This document shows positions 47,292 through 56,628 of a DNA stretch of 64,000 bases, piece by piece. Source of the stretch: Variovorax sp. RA8 (GTDB lineage: Bacteria; Pseudomonadota; Gammaproteobacteria; Burkholderiales; Burkholderiaceae_C); assembly GCF_901827175.1 (NCBI RefSeq), contig NZ_LR594662.1:5890001-5954000 (forward strand), given 5' to 3'. A program made the position numbers and the translations under genes. Under the pieces are notes generated by a model. It saw only the letters and a list, made by a program, of their open reading frames with translations. It did no database searches and was not told the origin of the DNA. The first letter of the stretch is position 1; every line of letters starts with the position of its first letter.

Positions 47292-48323
47292 TCAGGCGCT
47301 GGCGCGGTCGACGATCGAGAAGCCGATGTCGACCACCCGTTCGGCCACGTCCCGGCCCTCGGCGCGATCCACGATGAAGCGCGCCGCCTGCCGACCAATG
47401 GCCGCGCTGTCGATGCGCACCGTGCTGAGTGCCGGATGCAGATCGGCCGCGAACTCAAGGTCGCCGAAACCCACCACCGCCAGCTGGTCCGGCACCGCGA
47501 TGCCGCGGGCCTGGGCTTCGATCATCACGCCCAGGGCCAGCAGGTCGGAGCTGCAGAACACGGCCTCGATGCCGGGCGCCGATGCGAGCAGCTCGGCCAG
47601 CGCGCGGCGCCCGCTTCCGAGCGTGGTCGGCGCCGGCACGTAGATCAGCGACACCTCGGGCAGGCCGGCGTCGCGGGCCGCGTCGCAAAAGGCCTGGTGC
47701 CGGCGCCGCGAGCGCTCGTCGTCGCCGGCCACCACCGCCAGGCGGCGGCGGCCCTTGGCGCGCAGGAAATCCACCACTGCGCGCCCCACCGCCGCGTGAG
47801 AAAAGCCGACCAGCATGTCCAGCGGCGTGGGCGTGAGGTCCCAGGTCTCCACGACCGGGATGCCGGCGGCCAGCAGGCGCCGCCGGCCCTCGGTCGAATG
47901 CAGGATGCCGGTGAGCACGATCCCGTCGGGACGGCGGCCGATGATGGCATCGAGCAGCGCGTCCTCGCGCGAATCGGTATAGCCGCTCTGGCCCAGCATC
48001 AGCTGATAGCCCTCCTCGGCCAGCGCCTCGGTGAGCGACTGCACGGTCTGCAGGAACACCGGCCCCGCGATCGTCGGCACCACCGCGGCGACCAGCCGGC
48101 TGCGCGTCGACGCCAGGCCGCCGGCCAGGACGTTGCGCACGTAGCCGGTGCGGGCGACGGCCTCGCTCACCTTCCGGAGCACCTCCGGGGACACCTGGGC
48201 CGGCGTGTTGAGCGCACGCGACGCGGTGATGGGCGCGACGCCGGCCAGCTTGGCCACGTCATGCAGCGTGACGGCGCCGCTGCCGCGGCGGCTGCGGCGT
48301 GCGGGGGACGGTTCGGCCTTCAT
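47292..48323 (-). CDS. LacI-family transcriptional regulator of the glucarate operon
   Basis: This 343-residue regulator has an N-terminal LacI HTH, VTLHDVAKLAGVAPITASRA, a hinge and a periplasmic-binding-like domain (VAAVVPTIAGPVFLQTVQSL, IVLTGILHSTEGRR, FCSSDLLALGVMIEAQ). It resembles GntR-type gluconate regulators. It lies upstream of the operon on the same strand, with two matching palindromes between them and a third before its own start, so it probably represses the operon and itself. The ATG at 48323 is used; upstream frame is not family-like. Confidence 0.92.
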   Translation of the reverse strand: MKAEPSPARRSRRGSGAVTLHDVAKLAGVAPITASRALNTPAQVSPEVLRKVSEAVARTGYVRNVLAGGLASTRSRLVAAVVPTIAGPVFLQTVQSLTEALAEEGYQLMLGQSGYTDSREDALLDAIIGRRPDGIVLTGILHSTEGRRRLLAAGIPVVETWDLTPTPLDMLVGFSHAAVGRAVVDFLRAKGRRRLAVVAGDDERSRRRHQAFCDAARDAGLPEVSLIYVPAPTTLGSGRRALAELLASAPGIEAVFCSSDLLALGVMIEAQARGIAVPDQLAVVGFGDLEFAADLHPALSTVRIDSAAIGRQAARFIVDRAEGRDVAERVVDIGFSIVDRASA

Positions 48324-48342
48324 GACGGCGATTCTAAGTGCG

Positions 48343-48360
48343 GACGATAGCGCTACCGTC
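48343..48360. promoter_or_regulatory. Third LacI operator, upstream of the regulator's own gene
   Basis: GACGATAGCGCTACCGTC is an 18-bp dyad with one mismatched pair and the same TAGCGCTA core as the two glucarate-operon palindromes. It lies 20 bp before the LacI ATG at 48323 and in the divergent gap shared with the kinase gene. It supports autoregulation. Confidence 0.8.
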
Positions 48361-48489
48361 GGGGAGTGGCTGTGGTGCCCGCGCCCATGTCCGGGAGCGC
48401 CGGAATCTCCTTTTCGCCTAGTGCTTCTGGTGAATGCTTCTGTTTGCAACGCGCAGTAGAGTCAATGCTCACATAGGGGATTGGACGCC

Positions 48490-50325
48490 ATGGACAGCCT
48501 CGCCACCGTCACCCTGCCTGTCGTGCCCGGCCCAGCGACCGAAAGCAGCGACTGGCCGGCGCAGCAGCCCGACTGGGCCGAGTTCGAACGCGACGGCGCG
48601 CGCGCACTGCCCGAAGGCCTGCGCCTGCGCGACTACGAGATCGTCGGCCCGATCGGCGAAGGCGGTTTCGGCGTGGTCTACCTCGCCTGGGACCACGCGC
48701 ACCAGCACCATGTCGCGATCAAGGAATACCTGCCGGCAGTGCTGGCCGGGCGCGACCGCTCCTCCACCGCGGTGGTCGTCCGATCGCCGCGGCACCAGGA
48801 CAGCTTCCGCATCGGCCTGCGCAGCTTCGTCAACGAGGCCCGCATCCTGGCGCGCTTCGACCATCCCGCCCTGGTGCGCGTGCTGCACCACTGGGAAGAC
48901 AACGGCACGGCCTACATGGCGATGCCCTACTACCAGGGCCCGACGCTGGCGCGCGCCCTCGCAGGACTGGGCCGCCCTCCCGAGGAGGCCGAGCTGCGCG
49001 GCTGGCTGCGGCCGCTGCTCGACGCGCTGGGCACGATGCACGCGCTGAGCTGCTTCCACCGCGACATCGCGCCCGACAACATCCTGCTCACTGACAGCGG
49101 CCCCGTGCTGCTGGACTTCGGCGCTGCGCGGCGTGTGATCGACGGCGCAGGGCAGTCGCCGGCGGTGGTGTTCAAGCCCGGCTTTACGCCCGTCGAGCAG
49201 TACGGCGAGCTCGCCTCGATGCGGCAGGGGCCGTGGACCGACCTCTATGCGCTTGCGGCGGTGGTGTACGCGGCGATCACCGGCCAGCCGCCGATCTCAT
49301 CGATCGAACGGATGCCCGACGACCCTCTGCAGCCCCTCTGCGTAGTGGCGCGCGGCCGCTACAGCGAGCCCTTCCTCGCGGCCGTCGACGCGGCGCTGTC
49401 GGTGCTTCCGCAGGACCGGCCACAGAGCGCGGCCGAGTTCAGGGTGCGGCTGGGCGACGATGGCGTGGCATGCGAAGCGTGTGGCGATGCCCCGGACTTC
49501 GCGCCCGGCCGCCCGCCGGCTTCGGCTGCGGCCGAAGCGCCGGCACTGCACGCCGCGTTCCGCAGCTTCGTGCCTTCGATCGCCACGCCGGCGGCACGCC
49601 GGGTCGAGCCGCTCGCGGCGATGGCGCCGCGCCCGCGCCCGAAGCCGGCGCCGGTGCAACGCACCCGCTTCAAGCTCCCGGCGCTGGCGGGAACGGCCGC
49701 AGTGCTGATCGGCCTGATGACCGCCGGGCACTACCGCATCGGGGATCCGGTCCGCACGGACCCGCCGCTGGCCGTGCTGGCCGCCTTGCCCGCGACGCCT
49801 GCTGCGCCTCTGACACCCGCGGCATCAGTGGCACGGGCAGCGCCGGTCGCATCGACTGCGCCGACGACGCCGATGCCATCGGCCCTGCCAGCTGCGGCCG
49901 CCGCGGTGCAGCCTCCCGACCCACGGCCTGTGGCTGCCATGCGCGAACGCACGCCCCCGGTGCCAGTGCCTGCGCCGGCCGACGTGCAGCCGCTGCGCGT
50001 CGTCGCCCTGCCATCGATCGCCCTCGACGCACCAGAGCCCGCCCCGTACGCCGAGGCAGCGCCATCGCCGCGCCGCGCGCCGCGGCCTGCCGTCGCGCCC
50101 GCACCGGCGCGTGCCGACCCCTTGTTCGGCACGGTGTCGCGCCAGCCCGTTCAGGCACGCCCGGCCAGGCGCGAGGCGCCCGCGCTTGCCGCCGAGCCGC
50201 CGGCCCGCGTGCTGGCCAGCGCCGCGCCCTCGCATGACGGCCGCTGCAGCGAGCTGCTGCTGCGCGCCTCGCTCGAACCCCTGGGCGCCGCAGAGGCGGC
50301 CAGTCTGAAAAGGGGGTGTGAATGA
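48490..50325 (+). CDS. Hanks-type serine/threonine protein kinase, membrane-anchored
   Basis: This 611-residue kinase has a Gly loop IGEGGFGVVYLAWD, Lys78 in VAIKEYLP, the catalytic loop HRDIAPDN (Asp192, with Ala where Lys is usual) and DFG at 209-211. The activation segment carries FKPGFTPVEQYGE. After residue 290 comes a Pro/Ala-rich region. One membrane helix lies near 396-415 (LAGTAAVLIGLMTAG), followed by about 190 low-complexity residues probably in the periplasm, ending in GRCSELLLRASLEPLG and a C-terminal Cys. The ATG at 48490 is preferred over TTG 48481. The stop overlaps the OmpA-like gene, linking the kinase to an envelope partner. Confidence 0.92.
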   Translation: MDSLATVTLPVVPGPATESSDWPAQQPDWAEFERDGARALPEGLRLRDYEIVGPIGEGGFGVVYLAWDHAHQHHVAIKEYLPAVLAGRDRSSTAVVVRSPRHQDSFRIGLRSFVNEARILARFDHPALVRVLHHWEDNGTAYMAMPYYQGPTLARALAGLGRPPEEAELRGWLRPLLDALGTMHALSCFHRDIAPDNILLTDSGPVLLDFGAARRVIDGAGQSPAVVFKPGFTPVEQYGELASMRQGPWTDLYALAAVVYAAITGQPPISSIERMPDDPLQPLCVVARGRYSEPFLAAVDAALSVLPQDRPQSAAEFRVRLGDDGVACEACGDAPDFAPGRPPASAAAEAPALHAAFRSFVPSIATPAARRVEPLAAMAPRPRPKPAPVQRTRFKLPALAGTAAVLIGLMTAGHYRIGDPVRTDPPLAVLAALPATPAAPLTPAASVARAAPVASTAPTTPMPSALPAAAAAVQPPDPRPVAAMRERTPPVPVPAPADVQPLRVVALPSIALDAPEPAPYAEAAPSPRRAPRPAVAPAPARADPLFGTVSRQPVQARPARREAPALAAEPPARVLASAAPSHDGRCSELLLRASLEPLGAAEAASLKRGCE

Positions 50326-51533
50326 TGGCCACGACCTTCTCCCGCAGCCGCCTGGCCGTGTCCCTGTCCGGCGCCCTGCTGATCCTGGCCGGCCTCGCCG
50401 GCTGCGCGACGCCCGCGCCGCCGCCGCCCTCCAAGGCCGAGCTCCCCTTCGACCAGGCCATTGCCCAGGCCACCGACAGCCTGGTCGTGCAAACGCAGAA
50501 GCAGGCGCCCCTGATCGCACGCAGGAGCGTCAAGCGCGGCGTCGTGCTCGATCCGATGATCGACGCGGGCAGCGCTCAGCAGACCGTGGCCACGCAACTG
50601 CTGCAGGAGCGGGTCAGCGAGCGCATGGGCTCCAGGCACGAGACGATCGAGCTGCTGCCCTTCCAGAGCGCGAACCTCGCCAAGGCCCGCTACCTGCTGA
50701 CCGGCACCATGACGCGGCTGTCGGTCGAGCAGGCGCGCAGCCCGTTGCGCATCGACCTGGCGCTCACCGAGCTGGCCACCGGCATGGTGGTGGCCCAATC
50801 CTCCGTGGTGGCGCGCGACGACGGCCTCGACCACACGCCGCTGCCTTACTACCAGGACACGCCGGTGCCCATCAGGGACCAAGTCATCGACAGTTACGTG
50901 CGCACCACCGCCACGCCTGCAGGTCAGCGCGCCGACCCGTACTACCTGGAGCGCATCGCGGTGGCCCCTGCCATCAAGGACGCCACCACGCACTACAACG
51001 CCGAGCGCTTCCAGGACGCGCTGGCGCAATACAACAGCGCCGCCGGCGGAACGGCGGGCAACGCACAGCTGCGCGTGCTCAACGGCATCTACCTGAGCGC
51101 GGCCAAGCTGGGCCGAACTGCCGAGGCCGAGCAGGCCTTCGGGAAGATCGTGGCCTACGGCATCGCGCAGCAGCAGCTGGGCGTGAAGTTCCTGTTCAAT
51201 CCGGGCAGCACCGCGTTCTGGCCCGATACCAAGGTCAGCGGCCCGTACCCCATGTGGCTGCGCGAGATCGCCAAGGCCAGCGCTGACGCCAAGGTCTGCA
51301 TGGACATCGTCGGCCACACCAGCCGCACCGGCTCGGTCGCCTTCAACGACACCCTGTCGATGCAGCGGGCGCGCTACATCCGCCAGCGCCTGATCGGCGA
51401 AGCCGGCGTGCTGGACGAACGCACCAAGCCGAGCGGCAAGGGCTTTCGCGAGAACATCATCGGCACGGGGACCGACGACGTGGTCGATGCGCTCGATCGC
51501 CGGGTCGAGTTCAAGATCGTGGATTGCGGCTGA
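50322..51533 (+). CDS. FlgO/OmpA-like outer-membrane lipoprotein
   Basis: This 403-residue protein has a lipoprotein signal ending LAGLAGCATPAPPPP. A FlgO/CsgG-like region (IDAGSAQQTVATQLLQERVS, ARYLLTGTMTRLSVEQARS) follows, then a TPR-like stretch (YNAERFQDALAQYNSAAGG, AAKLGRTAEAEQAFGKIVAY). A C-terminal OmpA domain has VCMDIVGHTSRTGS and LSMQRARYIRQRL, which bind peptidoglycan. It probably ties an outer-membrane assembly to the wall. It is coupled to the kinase gene through ATGA at 50322-50325. Confidence 0.87.
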   Translation: MMATTFSRSRLAVSLSGALLILAGLAGCATPAPPPPSKAELPFDQAIAQATDSLVVQTQKQAPLIARRSVKRGVVLDPMIDAGSAQQTVATQLLQERVSERMGSRHETIELLPFQSANLAKARYLLTGTMTRLSVEQARSPLRIDLALTELATGMVVAQSSVVARDDGLDHTPLPYYQDTPVPIRDQVIDSYVRTTATPAGQRADPYYLERIAVAPAIKDATTHYNAERFQDALAQYNSAAGGTAGNAQLRVLNGIYLSAAKLGRTAEAEQAFGKIVAYGIAQQQLGVKFLFNPGSTAFWPDTKVSGPYPMWLREIAKASADAKVCMDIVGHTSRTGSVAFNDTLSMQRARYIRQRLIGEAGVLDERTKPSGKGFRENIIGTGTDDVVDALDRRVEFKIVDCG

Positions 51534-51552
51534 GCGCTGCGGTCTTCATGCC

Positions 51553-51843
51553 CTATGTCGGGCAAGAGCGGCCGCGCCGGTTCGACAGCTTCACCTGCAG
51601 CTCGTCGGCCACTTCCACTGCGCGATGCTCCATCACCGCCACCGGATAATTGCCGATCACGATGCTGTCGACGCTCACGGTGGCATAGCTGAACTCGTGG
51701 CCCAGGGCCGACGCGGCGTCCTGCAGGCACTGGGCCACCGACGCCAAGCCCTCCCGCGCGTAGCGCCAGGTGCCGTCGCCAATGCCTACGTACGAATTGA
51801 AGTTGCGGTCGCCGCACTTCGTGATTTCAACTGCCGGTTGCAT
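51553..51843 (-). CDS. Small protein of unknown family; paralogue of 16904-17191
   Basis: This 96-residue protein starts MQPAVEITKCGDRNFNSYVG and shares the pattern of the product of 16904-17191, including SVAQCLQDAASALG and VSVDSIVIGNYPV. It has no signal peptide. It is read against the flanking kinase-CHAT genes and sits with the DUF2383 gene in the middle of that cluster. No function is assigned. Confidence 0.65.
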   Translation of the reverse strand: MQPAVEITKCGDRNFNSYVGIGDGTWRYAREGLASVAQCLQDAASALGHEFSYATVSVDSIVIGNYPVAVMEHRAVEVADELQVKLSNRRGRSCPT

Positions 51844-51977
51844 CGCTGTTCTCCCAGAGTTCGCTGGGAAGATTCTCGCGAGCACCCTGGCCCGGCGGAA
51901 CTGGCCATTGGTCGAATTAGCCGCTCAGCATCCTTCAACTGGAGGAGGCCGCTCGGCCTGCGCGGCCCCCTCGCCAC

Positions 51978-52451
51978 TCAACCGCGGGCGCGCGCCTGGT
52001 CGCGCAGCGTCTTGATCTGGTCGTGATTGCGCTGCGCGCCCTCGGCCTGGCGCTCGACCACGCTGCGCACGTCGGCGGGCAGGTTCTGCTTCAAGGCCTT
52101 GCGGTAGCGCGCCACGGCTGCGTCCTCGCCGCGCTCGCACTCCTCGAGCATCGACAGTTCGCTGTTGGCGCCCACTGCCCCCTTCACATGCACCCAGCCG
52201 CGGTGCATCGCACCCGTCGCGGTGCCCCCCTCGGCCGGCTCGCCGCCACGCGCCAGGATCAGCTGCGAGAGCTCGCTCGCAGCCTGCGCGCAGCCTGCGG
52301 CGCGGTCGCTGAACACGCGCTTCATCTCGGCCGACTTCACCTCGTCGGCGCATGTGCGAAAGCCGTACTCGCCGTCTCGCGAGTTCTCGAGCAGGTCGTT
52401 CAGGATGTCCACCACGTCGTCGTCGGCCAGAACTTCAGTATCAACTGCCAT
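51978..52451 (-). CDS. PA2169/DUF2383-family four-helix-bundle protein
   Basis: This 157-residue helical protein begins VVDILNDLLENSRDGEYGF and contains RVFSDRAAGCAQAASELSQL and SMLEECERGEDAAVARYRKA, a ferritin-like bundle with paired Glu/Asp typical of DUF2383. The family is stress-associated with unknown biochemistry. It is transcribed opposite to its neighbours and has a promoter in the 327-bp gap shared with the CHAT gene. Confidence 0.85.
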   Translation of the reverse strand: MAVDTEVLADDDVVDILNDLLENSRDGEYGFRTCADEVKSAEMKRVFSDRAAGCAQAASELSQLILARGGEPAEGGTATGAMHRGWVHVKGAVGANSELSMLEECERGEDAAVARYRKALKQNLPADVRSVVERQAEGAQRNHDQIKTLRDQARARG

Positions 52452-52778
52452 GAAAGTACTCCTAGTGATTCAGCGGTCCCGTGCGGGACGCTTGCTGGAG
52501 CCTTCATGATTGGCCAACGGCTCGCTCGCCACGTCAGCCTCGCCTGACGGCACCTGTAGGGCGGTGCCGCCCTCACAGACCGTTTCAGGCAGCGACGGAA
52601 TGCGTTTTTGCCTGCTTGGCTGAGCCATCGACCGCCTACGCCCTTCGCGCTAGACCGTATTGCGAATAGCCCCTCCCCGACCCCCCTCCTAGACTCGCCC
52701 CCGACGAGGTCTGAGGGGCGCGCACTCCGCGCGCCGGCGGCACGCAATCGCGCCGCAGAGGCCGCGCGCGGGGGTCGA
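52452..52778. other. Divergent intergenic region between DUF2383 and CHAT genes
   Basis: This 327-bp gap must hold the promoters of the DUF2383 gene and of the CHAT-TpsB-TpsA unit. A short AT-richer segment with ACCGTATTGCGAATAGCC (about 52651-52670) is the only promoter-like feature. No gene-like frame is seen; a long upstream extension of the CHAT frame lacks family similarity. Confidence 0.4.
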
Positions 52779-54911
52779 ATGCAAAGTCTTTCGGAGTTCG
52801 GACGAGCGCATGCGCGCAGGTGGATCGGCGCAGGTACCCTCGGGCTCGCGGCGCTGGTCGGCGGCCATGGGGCGCTGGCCCAGGCACCCGACGCCGAGGC
52901 GGTGGCCAGCAAGCAGGAACAGGCGCGGCTCGCCGACACCGACACGCTGCTGGCACTCACCAGCGACGGCGCGGTGCTCTACGCACAGGACAGTCCCAAG
53001 CTCTCGGGCTATCAGTACTGCAGCCAGGCGGTGGCGCTTGCCGAGGCCGGCGAGTTCCGCCAGAGCGTGCGCGCGGCGAGCAAGGCGTTGCACCTGGCCA
53101 ACACGACGCGCGATCCCAACCTGCTCGCGATGGCGAACCGCGACCTCGCCATCGTCTACAGCTACTCGGGCCAGCTGGAAAAAGCCGAGGAGTTCGCTCG
53201 CGAGGCGCTCAAGCACCCGGCGCGCGACCCCCGGCTGGTCGTGGGCCCGGCGAACAAGGTCATCGGCGACGTGCGGACGCGGCGTGGCGACTATGCCGGC
53301 GCGGTCGCCAGCTACGAGACGGCGCTCGCCAACAGCTCGCAGCGCTACGCGCCGCTGGTGCAGTCCTCGCTGGTCAACGCCTTGATCGAATCGGGCGATG
53401 CGCCGCGCGCGCGCCAGCTGCTCGGCACCCTGCCCCCGCCGCGCGAAGCGCCGCTGGCCGCGCAACTGGAGCGCACGCGGGCGCGCCTGCTGCTCGCCGA
53501 GAACAAGCCGGCCGAGGCGCGCGACCTGTACCTGCAGCTCACCACGCGGCAGGTCGGCATCGACAGCGGCTACTACCGGCTCTGGGCCTGGGACGGCGTG
53601 GCGCGCAGCGAGCTCGCGCTCGGGCAGAAGCAGGCGGCGGCCGATGCGGTGGGCCGCGCGCTCGGCAGCGTCGATGCGGTGCGCGCGAAGTTCCGCAGCG
53701 AGGAATTCAAGATGGGCCTGTTCTCGGACCTCCAATCGGTGTTCGAGCGCGGAGTAGGGCTCTACAGCGAGGTCGGCGATGCGCGCCAGGCCTTCGAGCT
53801 CAGCGAGCGCAGCCGCTCGCGCGCGCTGCTCGACGCGGTGCGCGGCCGGGCGCGGCTGAGCAGCGTGGCCGCCGCGACCGTCGACCTGGCGACGCTGCAG
53901 CGCACGCTGGCCCCCGATGAGCGCGTGCTGCAGTTCCATGCCCTGCCCGACCGCCTGCAGGCCTGGGTCGTGAGCCCGGCAGGCATCGAGGCCAGGAGCT
54001 TCGCGATCAAGCGCGACGACCTCAACGAGCTGGTCGAGACATTCCGCAATTCGGTGGTGCGCGGGCGGCGCGCCGCCATCGCCAATGCCGACAAGCTGGG
54101 CGCTGCGCTGATCGCTCCGTTGGGCCTGAAGGCCGGCGAGCGCCTGGTGATCGTGCCGCACGGCCCGCTGCACTACCTGCCCTTCCAGGCGCTGCGCGTC
54201 GACGGCCGCTACCTGATCGAGACCCATCCTGTCTCCGTCGCGCCCTCGATGAGCATCGCGGTGCAGCTGGCGCAGCGCTCGCCGCGCGCCGATGCGGTGC
54301 TCACCGCCTTCGGCAATCCGCGCATCGAGGACAAGTACGACCTGCCCGGCGCCGAGGTCGAGGTCAAGCAACTGGCCCAGCTGTTCCCGCGCAACAGTGT
54401 CTACATGGGCGCCGCGGCGACCAAGTCGCAGTTCCGCGACGTCGCCGCGCGCGCGCCGCTGATGCACGTGGCCGCCCACGCCGAGGCCGACCAGGTCGAC
54501 CCGCTCTATTCGCGCATCCTGCTGGCCAACGAGGGCGGCAAACAGAGCTTCCTGGAAGCGCACGAGATTCTCGGCCTGCCCATGCAGGGCAGCGCCCTGG
54601 TCACGCTCTCGGCCTGCGAGTCGGGCCTGGGCCGCATCGCGCAGGGCGACGAGGTGCTGGGCTTCACCCGCTCCTTTCTCTCCGCTGGCACCGGGAGCCT
54701 GATCTCCTCGCTGTGGCCCGTCTCGGACGATGCCACCGCCGTGCTCATGGGCACCCTCTACGCCGAGCTGGCCAAGGGTCGCGACATCCAGCAGGCCATG
54801 CAGGCCGGCCAGCTCGCCGTGCTGAAAGAACCCCGCATGTCGCATCCCTTCTTCTGGGCCCCGTTCAACCTGATCGGCAACTGGCGTCTCAAGGTGGGGA
54901 GCCCGGCATGA
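52779..54911 (+). CDS. Exported TPR-CHAT domain protein (caspase-like protease fold)
   Basis: This 710-residue protein has a signal peptide (RRWIGAGTLGLAALVGGHGA, ending ALAQ). About 300 residues of TPR-like helices follow (for example YSYSGQLEKAEEFAREALKH and GDYAGAVASYETALANSS). The C-terminal CHAT domain carries the catalytic pair His567 in LMHVAAHAEAD and Cys613 in VTLSACESGLG, and the typical SLWPVSDDATAVLM and HPFFWAPFNLIGNW ends. CHAT proteins are caspase-like cysteine proteases, some activated by partners. The ATG at 52779 starts the signal peptide. The stop overlaps the translocator gene start. Confidence 0.92.
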   Translation: MQSLSEFGRAHARRWIGAGTLGLAALVGGHGALAQAPDAEAVASKQEQARLADTDTLLALTSDGAVLYAQDSPKLSGYQYCSQAVALAEAGEFRQSVRAASKALHLANTTRDPNLLAMANRDLAIVYSYSGQLEKAEEFAREALKHPARDPRLVVGPANKVIGDVRTRRGDYAGAVASYETALANSSQRYAPLVQSSLVNALIESGDAPRARQLLGTLPPPREAPLAAQLERTRARLLLAENKPAEARDLYLQLTTRQVGIDSGYYRLWAWDGVARSELALGQKQAAADAVGRALGSVDAVRAKFRSEEFKMGLFSDLQSVFERGVGLYSEVGDARQAFELSERSRSRALLDAVRGRARLSSVAAATVDLATLQRTLAPDERVLQFHALPDRLQAWVVSPAGIEARSFAIKRDDLNELVETFRNSVVRGRRAAIANADKLGAALIAPLGLKAGERLVIVPHGPLHYLPFQALRVDGRYLIETHPVSVAPSMSIAVQLAQRSPRADAVLTAFGNPRIEDKYDLPGAEVEVKQLAQLFPRNSVYMGAAATKSQFRDVAARAPLMHVAAHAEADQVDPLYSRILLANEGGKQSFLEAHEILGLPMQGSALVTLSACESGLGRIAQGDEVLGFTRSFLSAGTGSLISSLWPVSDDATAVLMGTLYAELAKGRDIQQAMQAGQLAVLKEPRMSHPFFWAPFNLIGNWRLKVGSPA

Positions 54912-56626
54912 AGGGGGCACGCGCGCTGTCGAAGCCCTCGCAGATCCGCCGTCCCGCCGCGCTCGCCGCCGCCTCGCTCGTGGTGATGGCGATGGCGCTG
55001 GCCGCCTCGCGCGTCCACGCGGGCGGCGATGAAGCCGTCACGCTCGCGCCCACCCAGGACCCGTGCGGCAGCTGCGACCGCCCCGTGGCCCAGGCTCCCG
55101 CCGCGCCGCAGAGCCTGCCGGCGCCGCCCGCGCCCGTGGCGAGCTTCCGGCTCAACGATCTCCGGCTCAACGGCGCGCAGACGCTCGGCAGCGAGGAGCT
55201 GCAGGCCATCACCCGCCCCTACATCGGCCGCGACGTCACCCTGGCCGACCTGGAGGCACTGGCGCAGGCCATCACCGCCAGATACCGCGAGCGCGGCTAC
55301 TTCCTGGCGCAGGCCGTCGTGCCGGTGCAGACAGTGCAGGGCGGCATCGTCGAGATCAGCGTGATCGAGGGCCGGCTCGGCAAGGTCGACGTGGCCGTGG
55401 CACCGGATGCGCCGATCGGCGAGCAGCGCGTGCGCGCTTTCCTCGCGCCGCTGCAGTCGGGCGAGGCCCTCAGCGGCGATCGCTACGAGCGCGCGATGCT
55501 GCTGCTGTCGGACCAGCCCGGCGTGCGCGTGTCCTCCGCCCTGCAGGAAGGCACCCAGCCGGGCACCACCGATCTCACGGTCGAGGTCACGGCCGGGCCG
55601 CGCTGGGCCTTCACCGCGGAAGCCGACAACCACGGGACCAAGGAGTCGGGCCGCTATCGCGTGGGGGGCACGGCGCGCTGGCTCAGTCCGGCCGGCATCG
55701 GCGACAACCTCGACCTGCGCGCCATGGTGTCGGACGACGGGCTGTGGTTCGGCCGCGCCGCCTACGAGGCGCCCATCGGCGCGAGCGGGCTGCGCGCCGG
55801 CATCGGCCTGGCGCGGGTGCGCTACGAACTGGGCGGCCAGTTCGCCGACCTGGACGCGCGGGGCCGCGCCGACGTGTTCGACCTTTCGCTCAGTTATCCG
55901 CTGATCCGCCAGCGCCGGCAGAACCTGTTCCTGCGGCTCTCGGCCGACGCCAAGAAGCTCGAGGACGAGCTGGGCGCCGTGAGCCTCACCTCCGACAAGC
56001 GGATTCACGGCCTCGGCCTGGGCTGGGCCTGGGAGCGGCGCGACGAGGTGCTGGGCGGCGGCTACTGGGCAAGCTCCGGCGCGCTCTACCACGGCAAGCT
56101 CGACATCCGCGACCCGCAAACGCTGGCCTTCGACCAGGGCCTCGGCGGCCACCGTACCGACGGCAGCTTCACCAAGCTGAGCTTCCTGGTCTCGCGGCTG
56201 CAGTCGGTCATGCCACGGCACTCGCTGTTTCTTTCGCTGGGCGGCCAGTGGGCCAGCAAGAACCTCGATGCGTCCGAGAAGCTGGCGCTCGGCGGCGCCC
56301 GCGCCGTGCGCGCCTATCCCTCGGGCGAGGTGCTGGCCGACCAGGGCTTGATCGGCACCGTCGAATGGCGCTGGTCCTACAACGAGGAACTCACGCCCTT
56401 CGTGTTCTACGACGCCGCCCGCGGCAAGCTGGCGCACGACCCCACGCCCTTCGACGGCGTCAACCGGCTGAGCCTGCGCGGCTACGGCATCGGCCTGTCG
56501 TGGTCGCGGCCCGGCAACTTCGCCATCAACGCGACGCTCGCCTGGCGCGACGGCACCCAGCCGACGCAGACCGACGGGGGCGGGCGCAACCCTCGCCTTT
56601 ACGTGCAAGCACAGAAGGCCTTCTGA
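54908..56626 (+). CDS. Two-partner-secretion outer-membrane translocator (TpsB; FhaC/ShlB/HecB family)
   Basis: This 572-residue protein has a signal peptide ending ...SRVHAGG, a Pro-rich linker and a POTRA_2 domain (residues about 80-155: LNGAQTLGSEELQAITRPYI, RGYFLAQAVVPVQTVQGGIV). A 16-stranded barrel follows, with GGARAVRAYPSGEV, the loop-6 VRGY-type motif (here VRAY), and a C-terminal Phe. Such proteins export one dedicated exoprotein across the outer membrane. It overlaps the CHAT gene by ATGA and precedes its exoprotein gene by 2 bp, a standard TpsB-TpsA pair. Confidence 0.93.
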   Translation: MKGARALSKPSQIRRPAALAAASLVVMAMALAASRVHAGGDEAVTLAPTQDPCGSCDRPVAQAPAAPQSLPAPPAPVASFRLNDLRLNGAQTLGSEELQAITRPYIGRDVTLADLEALAQAITARYRERGYFLAQAVVPVQTVQGGIVEISVIEGRLGKVDVAVAPDAPIGEQRVRAFLAPLQSGEALSGDRYERAMLLLSDQPGVRVSSALQEGTQPGTTDLTVEVTAGPRWAFTAEADNHGTKESGRYRVGGTARWLSPAGIGDNLDLRAMVSDDGLWFGRAAYEAPIGASGLRAGIGLARVRYELGGQFADLDARGRADVFDLSLSYPLIRQRRQNLFLRLSADAKKLEDELGAVSLTSDKRIHGLGLGWAWERRDEVLGGGYWASSGALYHGKLDIRDPQTLAFDQGLGGHRTDGSFTKLSFLVSRLQSVMPRHSLFLSLGGQWASKNLDASEKLALGGARAVRAYPSGEVLADQGLIGTVEWRWSYNEELTPFVFYDAARGKLAHDPTPFDGVNRLSLRGYGIGLSWSRPGNFAINATLAWRDGTQPTQTDGGGRNPRLYVQAQKAF

Positions 56627-56628
56627 AC

